NCBI RefSeq assembly: GCF_910592395.1
Contig: NC_088313.1
Coordinates: forward strand, 11,260,937-11,324,936
Direction of reading: 5' to 3'
DNA length: 64,000 nucleotides
DNA from: Lineus longissimus
Taxonomy: Eukaryota; Nemertea; Pilidiophora; Heteronemertea; Lineidae
Shown here: one piece after another, positions 33,408 through 44,690 of the stretch
How positions within the stretch are numbered: position 1 is the stretch's first letter
How the letters are laid out: each line of letters opens with the position of its first letter
Notes under the pieces: model-generated
What the model saw: the letters and a program-made list of their open reading frames with translations, nothing else
Database searches by the model: none
Told to the model about the DNA's origin: nothing
Made by a program: the position numbers and the translations under genes

Positions 33408-34445
33408 TGAAATGGCCAGGGCCATTGTGCTCACCTCATGTGGAGGAAAGATGGACAAAGAGCATGGTCTTGTGTCATGTAGTGTTAGGTTTGATGTAGG
33501 TCCAAGCAATTACAATTTCCCCAAAATGGCCAATTTACAGTACATTCGACCTCTGTGACCTTGAAAAGTAGGTCAAATCAAAGAAGACCCGGGTGACACA
33601 TTGAATGGTTGTTAGAATTAGATGTACCTATGATATAAAATTGGTGCCAATCGGGCAAGTCATTACTAGGAATAATGGCATTTTGAAGAATTTAGGATTT
33701 GGCCCCCTCCCTGGAGGCCAAACGGCAAATCAGATCGCACCAAACTTCGGTACCTGAGATCACCTGACCAAGGGGTACATGTGTACTTAATTTGTGATCA
33801 ATAGTCATTGCAGTTAAGAAACGTGCCATAGTTACGGCCTGACGGCGAATTTACGCCATTTGACCTCTGTGACCTTGACAAGAAGGTCAAATTAAAAACC
33901 TGTGTGACGTATACTGTATGGTGGTTAGATGTACCCATGATATCAAATTGGTGGCAATCGGGCAAGAAATTAAGGAATAATCACATTTTTAAGGTTTTTG
34001 GATTTTGCCCCCTGGTGGTCAAGTGGTGAATCATATTGGACCAAACTTTGGTCCCTGAGATCACCTGACTAAGGGGTAAATGTGTACCAAATTTGGTATC
34101 AATAGTCATTGCAGTTTAGAAACGTGCCATCGTTACATCCTAACGGCTAATTTACACCATTTGACCTCTGTGACCTTGAAAAGGAGGTCAAATCAAAAAC
34201 CCGGAGGATATATGATGCACCTTTGCTAGAAGTACCTACCATATTTTTTTCAAAATTTCCCGACTACTATTAAGGGAGATATTGCATATTTTCACTTTTA
34301 ACGTTTGTCCCCCTGGTGGCCAAACCATGAAACGAATCGGACCGAAACTTGGTCTCCCAGGTGTCATTACATAAGGGTACATGTGTACCAAGTTTCAACT
34401 CAATAGCTCTAACAGTTACGAAACGTGCCCTGCTAACGGACGACG

Positions 34446-34504
<59 letters not shown>

Positions 34505-34560
34505 ACGACGGACGCCACGGTATGGGATAAGCTCACCTCTGCTAAGAGGTGAGCTAAAAA
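33408..34560 (-). mobile_element. repeat family B, copy 2 (three units)
   Basis: A reversed copy nearly identical to 20837-21960. It starts with ATGGCCAGGGCCATTGTGCT and ends with a long (GAC)n tract (34439-34510) and the 5' terminal hairpin (34531-34556). The longer trinucleotide tract is the main difference. The ORFs that cross it are repeat artefacts. Confidence 0.82.
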
Positions 34561-34695
34561 CTATAGGAAAGAATGGCTTGGCCGAAAATTCCAGAGGTAT
34601 ATAGACTTCATTAGGTTCTTGTTTTAAAAAAATGGTTGTAAAATACACTGCTAATTGTTTATACTGTGGGCTTACATTTAAAACTGCCCTTTCAG

Positions 34696-34804
34696 GTTGT
34701 ACATTAAGTGTGATGGTGGATGTAACAATGACTTTCACCCTGAGTGTGTTAACTTGAACCCAGAGGACATTCAGCAAGAAAAGTTCTTTTGTCCAGACTG
34801 CATG
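34696..34804 (+). CDS. exon encoding the second half of a PHD finger
   Basis: A CCTTTCAG acceptor and an ATG|GTAAGC donor bound 109 nt whose open frame reads IKCDGGCNNDFHPECVNL and then EKFFCPDCM. The pattern C-D-x2-C, F-H-x2-C and C-P-D-C fits Zn-binding residues 3-8 of a PHD finger, a histone-tail reader. The first two cysteines must be on an upstream exon that I did not find. The next repeat-free candidate exons lie at 37519 and beyond. Which gene it belongs to is open. Confidence 0.65.
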
Positions 34805-35046
34805 GTAAGCCTCATCTATATTACATTAGAAAAGACATGAAAAAAGAAGATGATGTTCAGGGAATTGCTAATAAATGTTTAAAAAATCATAATGTTGTCG
34901 TATCTGGGACAAATCTAGGAAAAGGTGTCTGTGGAAGCTTCGGCCATGACCTGCTGCTTTTGTATTTTGGACCAATCTTAACATACTCTGATGCGCAACC
35001 ATCAGTGTGGGTAGTGGCTTTGAAATTAAGATAATTGTGGACGCTG

Positions 35047-35128
35047 CTGTCACCCATCAGGTTACTAATTTGGCATTGAGTTGATTGCGAAAACAAAACT
35101 CTAATGGCCATAAAGCATTCTACATTGA
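35047..35128. repeat. ~82-bp sequence repeated at 37380-37461
   Basis: The sequence from CTGTCACCCATCAGG to TTCTACATTGAA occurs before and after the family B copy at 35129-37346. On the right it is itself bracketed by two copies of AAGTAATAATGAGTCACAG (about 37345 and 37464). The family B element therefore inserted into a local tandem duplication of about 120 bp, or the duplication arose with the insertion. Confidence 0.7.
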
Positions 35129-37346
35129 ATGAAATGGCCAGGGCCATTGTGCTCACATCATGTGGAGGAAAGATGGATAAAGAGCATGGTATTGTGTCAT
35201 GTAGTGTTAGGTTTGATGTAGGTCCAAGCAATTACAATTTCCCCAAAATGGCCAATTTACATAACATTCGACCTCTGTGACAGTGTATACAAAACCAAGA
35301 CCTAAGACATAAGACCTAAGACCTAAGATCCCCCGAAGTACAAAACTAAGACCCAGGTACAAAACTAAGATCCCGAGGTACAAAACTAAGACCCGGGGAG
35401 GCCAATTCCAAACTAAAATTTTGAAGAAAAATATCAGAGTCTTAGTTTTGTACATCAGTGGATCTTAGTTTTGTACGTACAAAACTAAGATCCCCGAGGT
35501 ACAAAACTAAGACCAAATTCCAAACTAAAATTTTGAAGAAAAATATCAGAGTCTTAGTTTTGTACATCAGGGGATCTTAGTTTTGTACGTACAAAACTAA
35601 GATCCCCCGAGGTACAAAACTAAGACCCAATTCCAAACTAAAATTTTGAAGAAAAATATCAGAGTCTTAGTTTTGTACATCAGGGGATCTTAGTTTTGTA
35701 CGTACAAAACTAAGATCCCCGAGGTACAAAACTAAGACCCAATTCCAAACTGAAATTTTGAAGAAAAATATCAGAGTCTTAGTTTTGTACATCAGGGGAT
35801 CTTAGTTTCCAAATTCTGCCCCTCTTTCGAATTCATTTTGATGTAGTAATATCACCTTTGAGATGCATGCAGTTGCTCCATCTGAATAATACCTCCATAT
35901 GCACTATGCAGGCACGACCGGTCATCACTCTAGCATATACTCTAGCATATACGGCCTCCATCTCCTGATCCCCTGATGTACAAAACTAAGACTCTGATAT
36001 TTTTCTTCAAAATTTCGGTTTGGAATTGGGTCTTAGTTTTATACCTCGGGGGATCTTAGTTTTGTACGTACAAAACTAAGATCCCCTGATGTACAAAACT
36101 AAGACTCTGATATTTTTCTTCAAAATTTTAGTTTGGAATTGGGTCTTAGTTTTGTACCTCGGGGGATCTTAGTTTTGTACGTACAAAACTAAGATCCCCT
36201 GATGTACAAAACTAAGACTCTGATATTTTCTTCAAAATTTTAGTTTGGAATTGGCCTCCCCGGGTCTTAGTTTTGTACCTCGGGATCTTAGTTTTGTACC
36301 TGGGTCTTAGTTTTGTACTTCGGGGGATCTTAGGTCTTAGGTCTTATGTCTTAGGTCTTGGTTTTGTATACACCCCTCTGTGACCTTGAAAAGTAGGTCA
36401 AATCAAAGAAGACCCGGGTGACACATTGAATGGTTGTTAGAATTAGATGTACCTATGATATAAAATTGGTGCCAATCGGGCAAGTCATTACTAGGAATAA
36501 TGGCATTTTGAAGAATTTAGGATTTGGCCCCCTCCCTGGAGGCCAAACGGCAAATCAGATCGCACCAAACTTCGGTACCTGAGATCACCTGACCAAGGGG
36601 TACATGTGTACTTAATTTGTGATCAATAGTCATTGCAGTTTAGAAACGTGCCATAGTTACGGCCTGATGGCGAATTTACGCCATTTGACCTCTGTGACCT
36701 TGACAAGAAGGTCAAATTAAAAACCTGTGTGACATATACTGTATGGTGGTTAGATGTACCCATGATATCAAATTGGTGGCAATCGGGCAAGAAGTTAAGG
36801 AATAATCACATTTTTAAGGTTTTTGGATTTTGCCCCCTGGTGGTCAAGTGGTGAATCATATTGGACCAAACTTCGGTCACTGAGATCACCTGACTAAGGG
36901 GTAAATGTGTACCAAATTTGGTATCAATAGTCATTGCAGTTTAGAAACGTGCCATCGTTACATCCTAACGGCCAATTTACACCATTTGACCTCTGTGACC
37001 TTGAAAAGGAGGTCAAATCAAAAACCCGGAGGATATATGATGCACCTTTGCTAGAAGTACCTACCATATTTTTTTCAAAATTTCCCGACTACTATTAAGA
37101 GAGATATTGCATATTTTCACTTGTAACGTTTGGCCCCCTGGTGGCCAAACCATGAAACGAATCGGACCGAAACTTGGTATCCAAGGTGTCATTACATAAG
37201 GGTACATGTGTACCAAGTTTCAACTCAATAGCTCTAACAGTTACGAAACGTGCCCTGCTAACGGACGACGGACGACGACGACGACGACGGACGACGGACG
37301 CCACGGTATGGGATAAGCTCACCTCTGCTAAGAGGTGAGCTAAAAA
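35129..37346 (-). mobile_element. repeat family B, copy 3, split by another insertion
   Basis: A reversed copy whose 3' tail is at 35129-35280 and whose body resumes at 36376-37346. The terminal hairpin is at 37316-37341. The gap is a 1,095-bp palindromic element with its own target duplication, so the order of events is clear. The three units match copy 2 closely. Confidence 0.82.
35281..36375. mobile_element. palindromic tandem-repeat element with 8-bp target duplication (hAT-like)
   Basis: CTCTGTGA lies directly before 35281 and directly after 36375. The ends are CAGTGTATACAAAACC and its near-inverse GGGTGTATACAAAACC, which fits the hAT pattern (8-bp duplication, CAGNG start). Each arm is several ~115-bp repeats of a block with GTACAAAACTAAGA and its inverse TCTTAGTTTTGTAC, and the two arms are inverted copies of each other. 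A unique centre (about 35810-35965) separates them. There is no coding capacity. Confidence 0.8.
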
Positions 37347-37518
37347 GTAATAATGAGTCACAGTGGAGTGTTTAATATTCTGTCACCCATCAGGTTACTA
37401 ATTTGGCCTTGAGTTGATTGCGAAAACAAAACTCTAATGGCCATAAAGCATTCTACATTGAAAAAGTAATAATGAGTCACAGTGGAGTGTTTAATATATG
37501 TTGTGGATAAAATTTCAG

Positions 37519-38400
37519 GAGGTTCAACAGGAAAGAAACTCGCACTCGCAGGAAGCAGAACATGTGCATCGTATAGATGCAATGGGAAATTGTGTTAACC
37601 AATCACCAGGATATGACTGATGGGTAAGTTTTTCAATGATTTTTAACTGTAATATTTTACCTGTTGATTGATCATCCTTATTTACCTAATATGCTTGCGA
37701 GGTAGTGCGGTGGTGGTGTTGCTACCCATTGTGCAATCAAGTCATGATGACAAAGGATATGAGCATTTGCCCACACGAGTTGATGGAATAGTGGGAAGAA
37801 TGTCCACTACTCAGGTGATGCGCCTGGCTTATTCCTGAGTGAGAGAGTAAAATTCAAAAAATCTTTTTTTCTTATAAAGTTTTGGTAAGGAGTTTCACTT
37901 ATAGTACCACAGGAATTTATTGATTTGTTCGTACCAGTAGTACTTTTTTTCCCTGTTTATTCTGAGACTGATCTCTTTTGCAATCTCTAGAGTTGACAAT
38001 ATTGCACTTCGTACACATGCTGCCATCTAGCTTTCACAAAAGCTAATTTGATCTTGCCAGGCTACATCATGGTTGGTCAATAAGCTTTGACTTATAATTA
38101 TCCAGGCTCCAATTCTGATAGAATGTGTCATTCAAATTTCATGTTCACCAGCAGCCGAGAGTCACATATTTTAAGAAACAGTGTCATTCTTATTTGCATG
38201 ACAATTATGTGAAATTATGATTTCAGATGCAGAAAGAAATTGGTGGACAAAATGACACAAACATTTCCAAAAAGGTGAATGAAGAAAATGTAAGTCAGAG
38301 TACAGAAGCAAATTTATCAACAACTACTGAATGTTGCATACAATTGACAATCGATGGTCGGACAGCTGCAAAAATGACACACCTTGCTGCAACAGAAACG
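37519..38400 (+). CDS. weak candidate exons (37519-37623, 38229-38400)
   Basis: The first has an ATTTCAG acceptor and a TGG|GTAAGT donor and is open (Gln/Glu-rich) until a TGA near its end. The second follows GATTTCAG and is open (MQKEIGGQNDTNISKK...) to a TGA near 38400. Neither has a recognisable domain. They lie between the PHD exon and the F-box-like exon on the same strand, which is the main reason to mention them. Confidence 0.3.
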
Positions 38401-38510
38401 TGATAAAGAAGCTGCATCAGTGAAAACAGTGTTTTGTGTAAAGTAAGAGTGGCAAATTCATAAGGCCCTCATAAATCCAAAGTGGTTATTCACAGCCTTG
38501 GATCATGCAT

Positions 38511-38650
38511 TAGGGGAAGATTTTCCTCTAACCCACCAGCAGTAAGGTTTTCTCACCTGAAATTTTCAACTTTCACCCAGAAAACTTTTCAATTTTCAGT
38601 CAGAAAAACCTTACGGCCTGTGGTAAGAGAAAAATCATCCCCCAATCCCT
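38511..38650. repeat. inverted repeat, MITE-like
   Basis: GGGGAAGATTTTCCTCTAAC...GTAAGGTTTT at the left pairs with the right arm (reverse complement GGGGGATGATTTTTCTCTTA...CGTAAGGTTTT) with several mismatches, around a ~40-bp centre. No target duplication is clear. Confidence 0.5.
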
Positions 38651-38945
38651 TTTCATAATCAATCACAGTCAAAATAATGGCTAACTGGACTTAGCGCTAT
38701 GAAACAAAAACAAGCGAAATGGAGGAGTAACCCTTATTTTTCATTGTGCATGGTTTATTGTTCCTATAATAAACTTGGGGCTAACACAGCCACAGAATAG
38801 CTCGGTCTCCGATTTGTGGATGAATCACGGGAAGGAGGAGAAGCAGAACAGATGTCAGTTTTGATAGTATGACTTGGATGATGGTCTTCTGTAATTACTG
38901 GCAATTGCAAAGAAGTGCAATAGTTAATTTTTTCTTCCCTTTCAG

Positions 38946-39138
38946 ATATCAAGCCTTCCATACGAGATAATGGAAAATATCCTGGTGCAGGTGTGCCGAG
39001 ATGATGATAATGTCGAATCAGATTATTCTTACGGTGTCAAACAACAGAGAGAGGTCATGAGGGAGGTGTGCCACCATTGGAGAAATATTGTCTCCCGGCC
39101 AATCTTTGTTAAAGAAGTCTACAAAGTTTGGTTGCATG
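38946..39138 (+). CDS. F-box-like exon
   Basis: A CCTTTCAG acceptor and a GCATG|GTAATC donor bound 193 nt open in one frame: ISSLPYEIMENILVQVC ... EVCHHWRNIVSRPIF. L-P-x-E-I-M-x-x-I-L and the later C-x-x-W resemble the F-box motif, a short helical segment that ties proteins to SCF ubiquitin ligases through Skp1 (family knowledge). An insertion of charged residues separates the two halves, so the match is partial. Confidence 0.5.
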
Positions 39139-39511
39139 GTAATCTGATATATATGTAGAATAGTAGCATTCAGTGCTACATGTACATTACTAGTTATGCT
39201 CTGTTACAACCATTAGGGCTTAATAATGAGTAATGAAATAAATCAACTTAAATGTAACTGAAAAGGACTTGGAGTAAATGAACCCGGCATACCTAGCCAA
39301 TGCTTATAGCCTCCCTTTAAATATGTATCTAGAAAAAAAATTAATTTTTTCCCATGAGGATATGTCTTAAGAACAATATGGTATAACATTTAAAACTTTG
39401 CACTCAACCTGCTTTTCAATTTTTAGTGCGTCAAGGGCAGCCAGCAAATAACAGTATTTTCACTATCCAGGTTTAATGAATAATAACCAGTATGCATTTT
39501 GTCTTTATTTA

Positions 39512-39750
39512 GATGTGGCTGGAGTGAAGAAATGTGGCAAGAAGATCCAACAGGAGTGTGGATTCCAATCAACAAGGTGCCTTCACTGTGGAAGTGAATT
39601 TGAAAACTTTGTGGGATTTCAGCAAAGCAATGGCTGCCTTCAATACTATTCCGAAGGAAAACAATATTGCTCAGTCACCTGTGAGAAAGAAGCTGGAGCT
39701 TATTATGACAGCTCAGATGAAAATGGAGAAGACAATGATGACAACTGAGG
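39512..39750 (+). CDS. last-exon candidate, two competing reading frames
   Basis: After TTTATTTAG at 39511 one frame reads a Cys-rich protein to 39748 (CLHCGSEF ... YCSVTCEK, then an acidic tail DSSDENGEDNDDN). A second frame reads GWSEEMWQEDPTGVWIP and ends at a TGA near 39597. Either could continue the F-box-like exon. The C-x2-C ... C-x3-C pattern would suit a small zinc-binding module; the Trp-rich frame also looks natural. I cannot choose. Confidence 0.35.
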
Positions 39751-40221
39751 TCAAATTGTATAGTTTGACTTTCACTAATTTAAGGACAATTCATTTACGC
39801 ATCAACCCTTTAGGTGCCAGACTTATTATGATTAATTAAAGCTTTTGTCCCTGAAAACACTCCACCAGGAGTCTCAAGCTTTCAAGCTTTGTTCTTGCAA
39901 GTCTCGCTCTCCTATATACGTTTTGAATGGAAATTAACCATTTCAAAGTGCTTTTAATTTGTCAATGATATCTCGGAGTGACCAATCAGCTAATTTTTCA
40001 TTTTTAGAAAACTCTATTCAAATATTAGGCCTAGTTTGAAAGACTCGATGCATTACATATGCAAGAGTATACTGGTACCTAACGCATGGATAGATGGTAA
40101 AGGGTTACAGAATGATATTGGCTTTGAATATCACCACAATGATTGTTGTGAAGGTAGACATGGGTAATAAAACCCGGATGGCGCTGTTATGTCAATTTCA
40201 GAAAATTTGCAGATTGGTCAC

Positions 40222-41602
40222 TTTTTGGCTCACCGTAAGGGGAGTCTATATGATAGCGCTGTGTCCGTCGTCGTCGTTGTTGGCACGTTTCTTAACTGCT
40301 AGGGCTATGAACTTGAAACTTTGTACACAGAATGCCCTAGGTCAGCTGACCTCTGACACTGATTTTCGGTCCGATCTGATTCTCTGTTTGGCCACCAGGG
40401 GGCCAAATGTCGATATCTAAAAAGTGTGATATCTCGCTTATTAGTGACTTGTTTTCGATAAAACTTTTGTCGTAGGTACTCATAGCAAATATACATTTTA
40501 TATTATACGGGTTTTTAATTTGACCTTGTTTTCAAGGTCGCAGAGGTCATATGGCGTAAATTGGCCATTAGAGTGTAAACTATGGCACGTTTCTTTAAAA
40601 CTAAAGCTATGAACTTGAAACTTGGTACATATAACCCCCTATATCACATAGCCTCTGGTGCTGAATTTTGGTTCGATCTGATTCCTTACTTTGCCACCAG
40701 GGGGCCAAAAGTGGAAATCTAAAAAGTGTGATATCTCGCTCATAAGTGACTTGTTTTCAATAAAATTCTTATGGTAGGTACTGTTAGGAAGAATACATCA
40801 CATGTTATACGGGTTTTCAATTTGACCTACTTTTCAAACTCACAGAAGTCATATGGCGTAAATTGGCTGTTAGAGTGTAAACTATGGCACGTTTCTTAAC
40901 CAGTAAAGCTATGAACTTGAAAGTTGGTGCATATAACCCCCTACATCAGATAACGTCCGATGTCGAATTTTGGCCTGATCTGATTCTTTATTCGGCCACC
41001 AGGGGGCCATAACGGAAAAAGGAAGAAGTGCAATATCTTGCTTATTTGAGTGAATTGTTTTCGATAAAATTTTGGCAGGGACTCCTAGCAAGGATACATC
41101 ACATTTCCTATGATTTTTGGATTTGACCTCCTTTTCTAGGTCACAGAGGTCAAATGGCGTAAATTGACCGTTCGAGTGTATGGCACGTTTCTTAACTGCT
41201 AAAGCTATGAACTTGAAAGTTGGTACATGTAACCCCCTACATCAGATAATCTCTGACACCGAATTTTGGCCTGATCTGATTCTTGATTTGGCCACCAGGG
41301 GGTCAAAACTGAAAAAGTAGGACGTGCAATATCTCGCTTATTAATGACTTTTTTTCGATGAATTTTTTATTGCAGGGACTCTTAGCAATCACACGATATC
41401 GATCTTATTTATGTCATAGACAATTATTGGTTGGATCATAAACTTATATATACTGCCCTGTCTTATTACTTGACATAAATACACATCTAAAAAAAGTCTT
41501 CATGCCTGATTGTGTTCACCATATTCACCTCTAAACTAAGCATGATCCTGCCTACTAAATGATGTATACGGTGAGCACAATGGCCCCTGGCCGTTTCATT
41601 TG
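40222..41602 (+). mobile_element. repeat family A, copy 3 (four units)
   Basis: Almost the same sequence as 7144-8561 over its whole length, including private features such as the tail near TGATTGTGTTCACCATATTC, but with a much shorter CGT tract. Units lie at about 40282, 40585, 40888 and 41184. The two copies are clearly the closest pair in the window. Confidence 0.82.
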
Positions 41603-42735
41603 TGAAATCATCAACGAGTTCATTTGTCTGCAAAACAATTTTTAAATCGTGCCGATCATATAATGTCATGGCGTTTTTCCAAAATCTGAATGTAGATATG
41701 ATGCATATCTGATATTTGAGTTTTGACTGGATGTGTCTGTACCGTTGTCATTGTTATTTGAGACCAGTACAAGCATAAAATGCTAGGTGTTGTTACAAAT
41801 AATAGAGGTGATTGGTGATAGGCTAATGTATATTTTTACCTTCCAAGTGTGGAAGCCAAATGAAAAAAAATGATCACGGTTGGTTTGATACAATTTTCAG
41901 TCTGAATGGCCAAGGGCAAGGTTTTTCACAAGGTACAAAATCTAAAACTGTATAAACAGTGGTGCCACTGGGTTTTTTCGTCATTATTTGTTGACATTTG
42001 GTAGATACATGTACATGCAACAACCTATTTCTATAGATCGAATGGGAAAATCATGGACGGAAATCTGGCCAAGCTTTTCTGGTTTTTCCTGTGGTCATAT
42101 CAATTCATAGATCCAACGGTTTTGTGGTCAGGTTTTGTGATGAGCAAAAGCACCAGCAGTCTCAAAGACGACCACATTCTGTGCCAAATATTACAAGGAA
42201 AAATGGGATTTTGGTAGCATGTTCCATCTAGTGATGGTAGGGTTTATGCTTCTGCATATAAAATGCAGTTTCAATTGTGATACCATGGGAAATTTTATTG
42301 CCTTCAGTCCCTATCTTGACACTAGAGGTGTTGATTTTGTTGCCTACAGCGCCTCTAGTAACAGGTAAATTGGCACCATCTTGAAAAGCAGTACCGCAGA
42401 TGTCGGAATGTAAAGAATCTTTACAATTGCAAAGAGGCTATCCCATCAGTTCACAAAATGTTTTGTTGCTTACCCTTACGGTACCCTCATTGAGTTTTCT
42501 GGCCACGTACGCCATGAAATAAGTGTGCAAATATTTTTTATTAACTTTGATTAGTATAATTCCCTATTCAGCTTTATGCTTGTCAGACACATATCGGCCG
42601 TTTTAGCAAGATATTAGAGACAACGTTTGAGGAGGATTAATGTGAAGGGGAATACTATTTTGACTGTGAAACTGAAATTTAATTGGAGGCCATGGTACCC
42701 CTTGGTGCCAAATATTTATTCGATGCTCAAGAGGG
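41603..42735. other. gene-free stretch, nothing recognised
   Basis: A/T-rich sequence without long open frames, repeats or splice-bounded exons that I can defend. Confidence 0.4.
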
Positions 42736-43435
42736 TTATCTGGCACTGGTAAAAAAGGCACTGGAAAAAATGGCACTGGAAATAAAGGCACTGGTAAAAA
42801 AGGCACCGGTAAAAAAGGCACCAGAAAAGTGCTGCCTTAGGTAAAAAAGGCACTCCAGTTCAAAATTCACTTGGGTGAATTCATAGTGTGTTCTTTTCTG
42901 AATATATTTTATTTTCATCTTCATTCAAATGGATACTGATATACCACTATATCTGGGTATTTTGGGACAAAAATGTCAATATATAGACTAATTCAACATG
43001 AATAATGTCGTGCTGTTTAATTATGCCTGATTTCAAACAACTATATCAAAAAAAAGTTCAGGAATTTGGCCTCCAAGGACATATATTCATTGGTCTTTTT
43101 ATGTGAGATGCCGTGTGGAAAATGTCCTGGGTCGGGAATTTAAAGGGGCAGATGTCCTAGGGGTCATATGTCATAGGGGACACCCTAAGGAGACAATGTC
43201 GTATGAGGGAGGGGGGATGCAATGAATTATTAGCCGTCATATGGAATTATTACAGGAAGAACACACATGAATACATCAAGTTAATTTTGAACTGGAGTGC
43301 CTTTTTTACCTTGGTAGCACTTTCTTGTGCCTTTTTTACCGGTGCCTTTTTTTCCAGTGCCTTTTCTTCCGTACCTTTTTTCCAGTGCCTTTTTTTCCAG
43401 TGCCTTTATTACCGGATACCATCGTAGAGAGGTAA
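42736..43435. mobile_element. foldback-type element with minisatellite arms
   Basis: The left arm (about 42736-42900) is tandem GGCACTGGTAAAAAA units followed by GGCACTCCAGTTCAAAATT. The right arm (about 43260-43432) is its inverted counterpart, in the same order out to the end. The ~350-bp centre has no gene but holds GGGG-rich words (about 43143-43190) like those of the array at 481-680. Outer ends GGTTATCTGG and GGTATCCGG are similar. No target duplication could be fixed. Confidence 0.65.
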
Positions 43436-43935
43436 ATGATAGTCTGCACGTTAACATGACCGGATAAAGATCCTGTAGGTCTAGCATGAGACAAGGTTGA
43501 ATTAAAAATTTTGTTGGGGAAAAGATACTTTCTGGTGTACATGAATTACTGCCAGTAAAAAAATCTGTGACTTTTTATCAATGAATATTGTCGTAACGGG
43601 AAACCAACGTTAACTGATATCGGGGATTTCAGCTTTTTTGGCCTTGGGGGAGAGGGTCAATATTGAGTCTATGTAACATTTATGTAACATTTGAAATCAA
43701 AAATTCAAATATGTATAATGGAATTCGCATTACCATTTTGTATATTAAAACAGACTTCTAAATACTTAAAAGTGAGTATTTGCCAGTTTACAGTACCGGT
43801 ATTTTTCAATATATGAAATGGGCAAAGAGGAGTCTGTAAAATAACCAGCTGCAAATAGGTTGCACAGAATCCCAAATGTGAAATGGAAAAAAAGATGTAA
43901 TAAGATTTCACAAAAAAGACAATAGAGTCATGAAC

Positions 43936-44690
43936 AAAATTTCAGCCTATGTCATGCTCATAGCATAGCATGTAGCTGTCTTTGTAATGGTGGGTCTCGT
44001 ATTTTAGGGTTGGAAGACTTTAGTCCAACATTTTAAAGTCCATCCCTCTATTGCCCGTTAGGTATTTGTCCTAATATTTTGCAGGCGCATGATTTAGACT
44101 GCATCTTTTGTTTGAATCGGAAAGTGACACTTACCGTATTCGGATCAGTTACTTTTCTTCATACATGTATTTACTGATTGAGAACATTCATGACATACCT
44201 CCATGGAACATATTACTGTGTATGTAAGTTTTGGGGGCTAACTGAGCAGCATTTTGAAGTACATTTTAGATTTATGATTTATTATCTATCTTATAAAATT
44301 TCAGCCTATGTCATGCTCATAGCATAGCATGTAGCTGTCTTTGTAATGGTGGGTCTCGTATTTTAGGGTTGGAAGACTTTAGTCCAACATTTTAAAGTCC
44401 ATCCCTCTATTGCCAGTAGTTCCTCCCGTTAGGTAATGCCTTCCATATTTGTCCTAATATTTTGCAGGCGCATGATTTAGACTGCATCTTTTGTTTGAAT
44501 TGGAAAGTGACACTTACCGTATTCGGATCAGTTACTTTTCTTCATACATGTATTTACTGATTGAGAACATTCATGACATACCTCCATGGAACATATTACT
44601 GTGTATGTAAGTTTTGGGGGCTAACTGAGCAGCATTTTGAAGTACATTTTAGATTTATGATTTATTATCTATCTTATAAAATTTCACCAT
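43936..44690. repeat. tandem duplication, ~360-bp unit, two copies
   Basis: The sequence starting AAAATTTCAGCCTATGTC occurs at 43936 and again at 44295, nearly identical through TTTATGATTTATTATC. The second copy is 24 bp longer because of an insertion around 44413-44448. A third repeat breaks off after a few bases near 44678. The high identity implies a recent event. Confidence 0.85.

Noticed and set aside
34270-34777. Arg-rich or Ser-rich ORFs through CGT/GAC repeats (also at 9417, 17952, 20857 and 37095)
   Set aside because: They are translations of the trinucleotide tract and unit start of families A and B.
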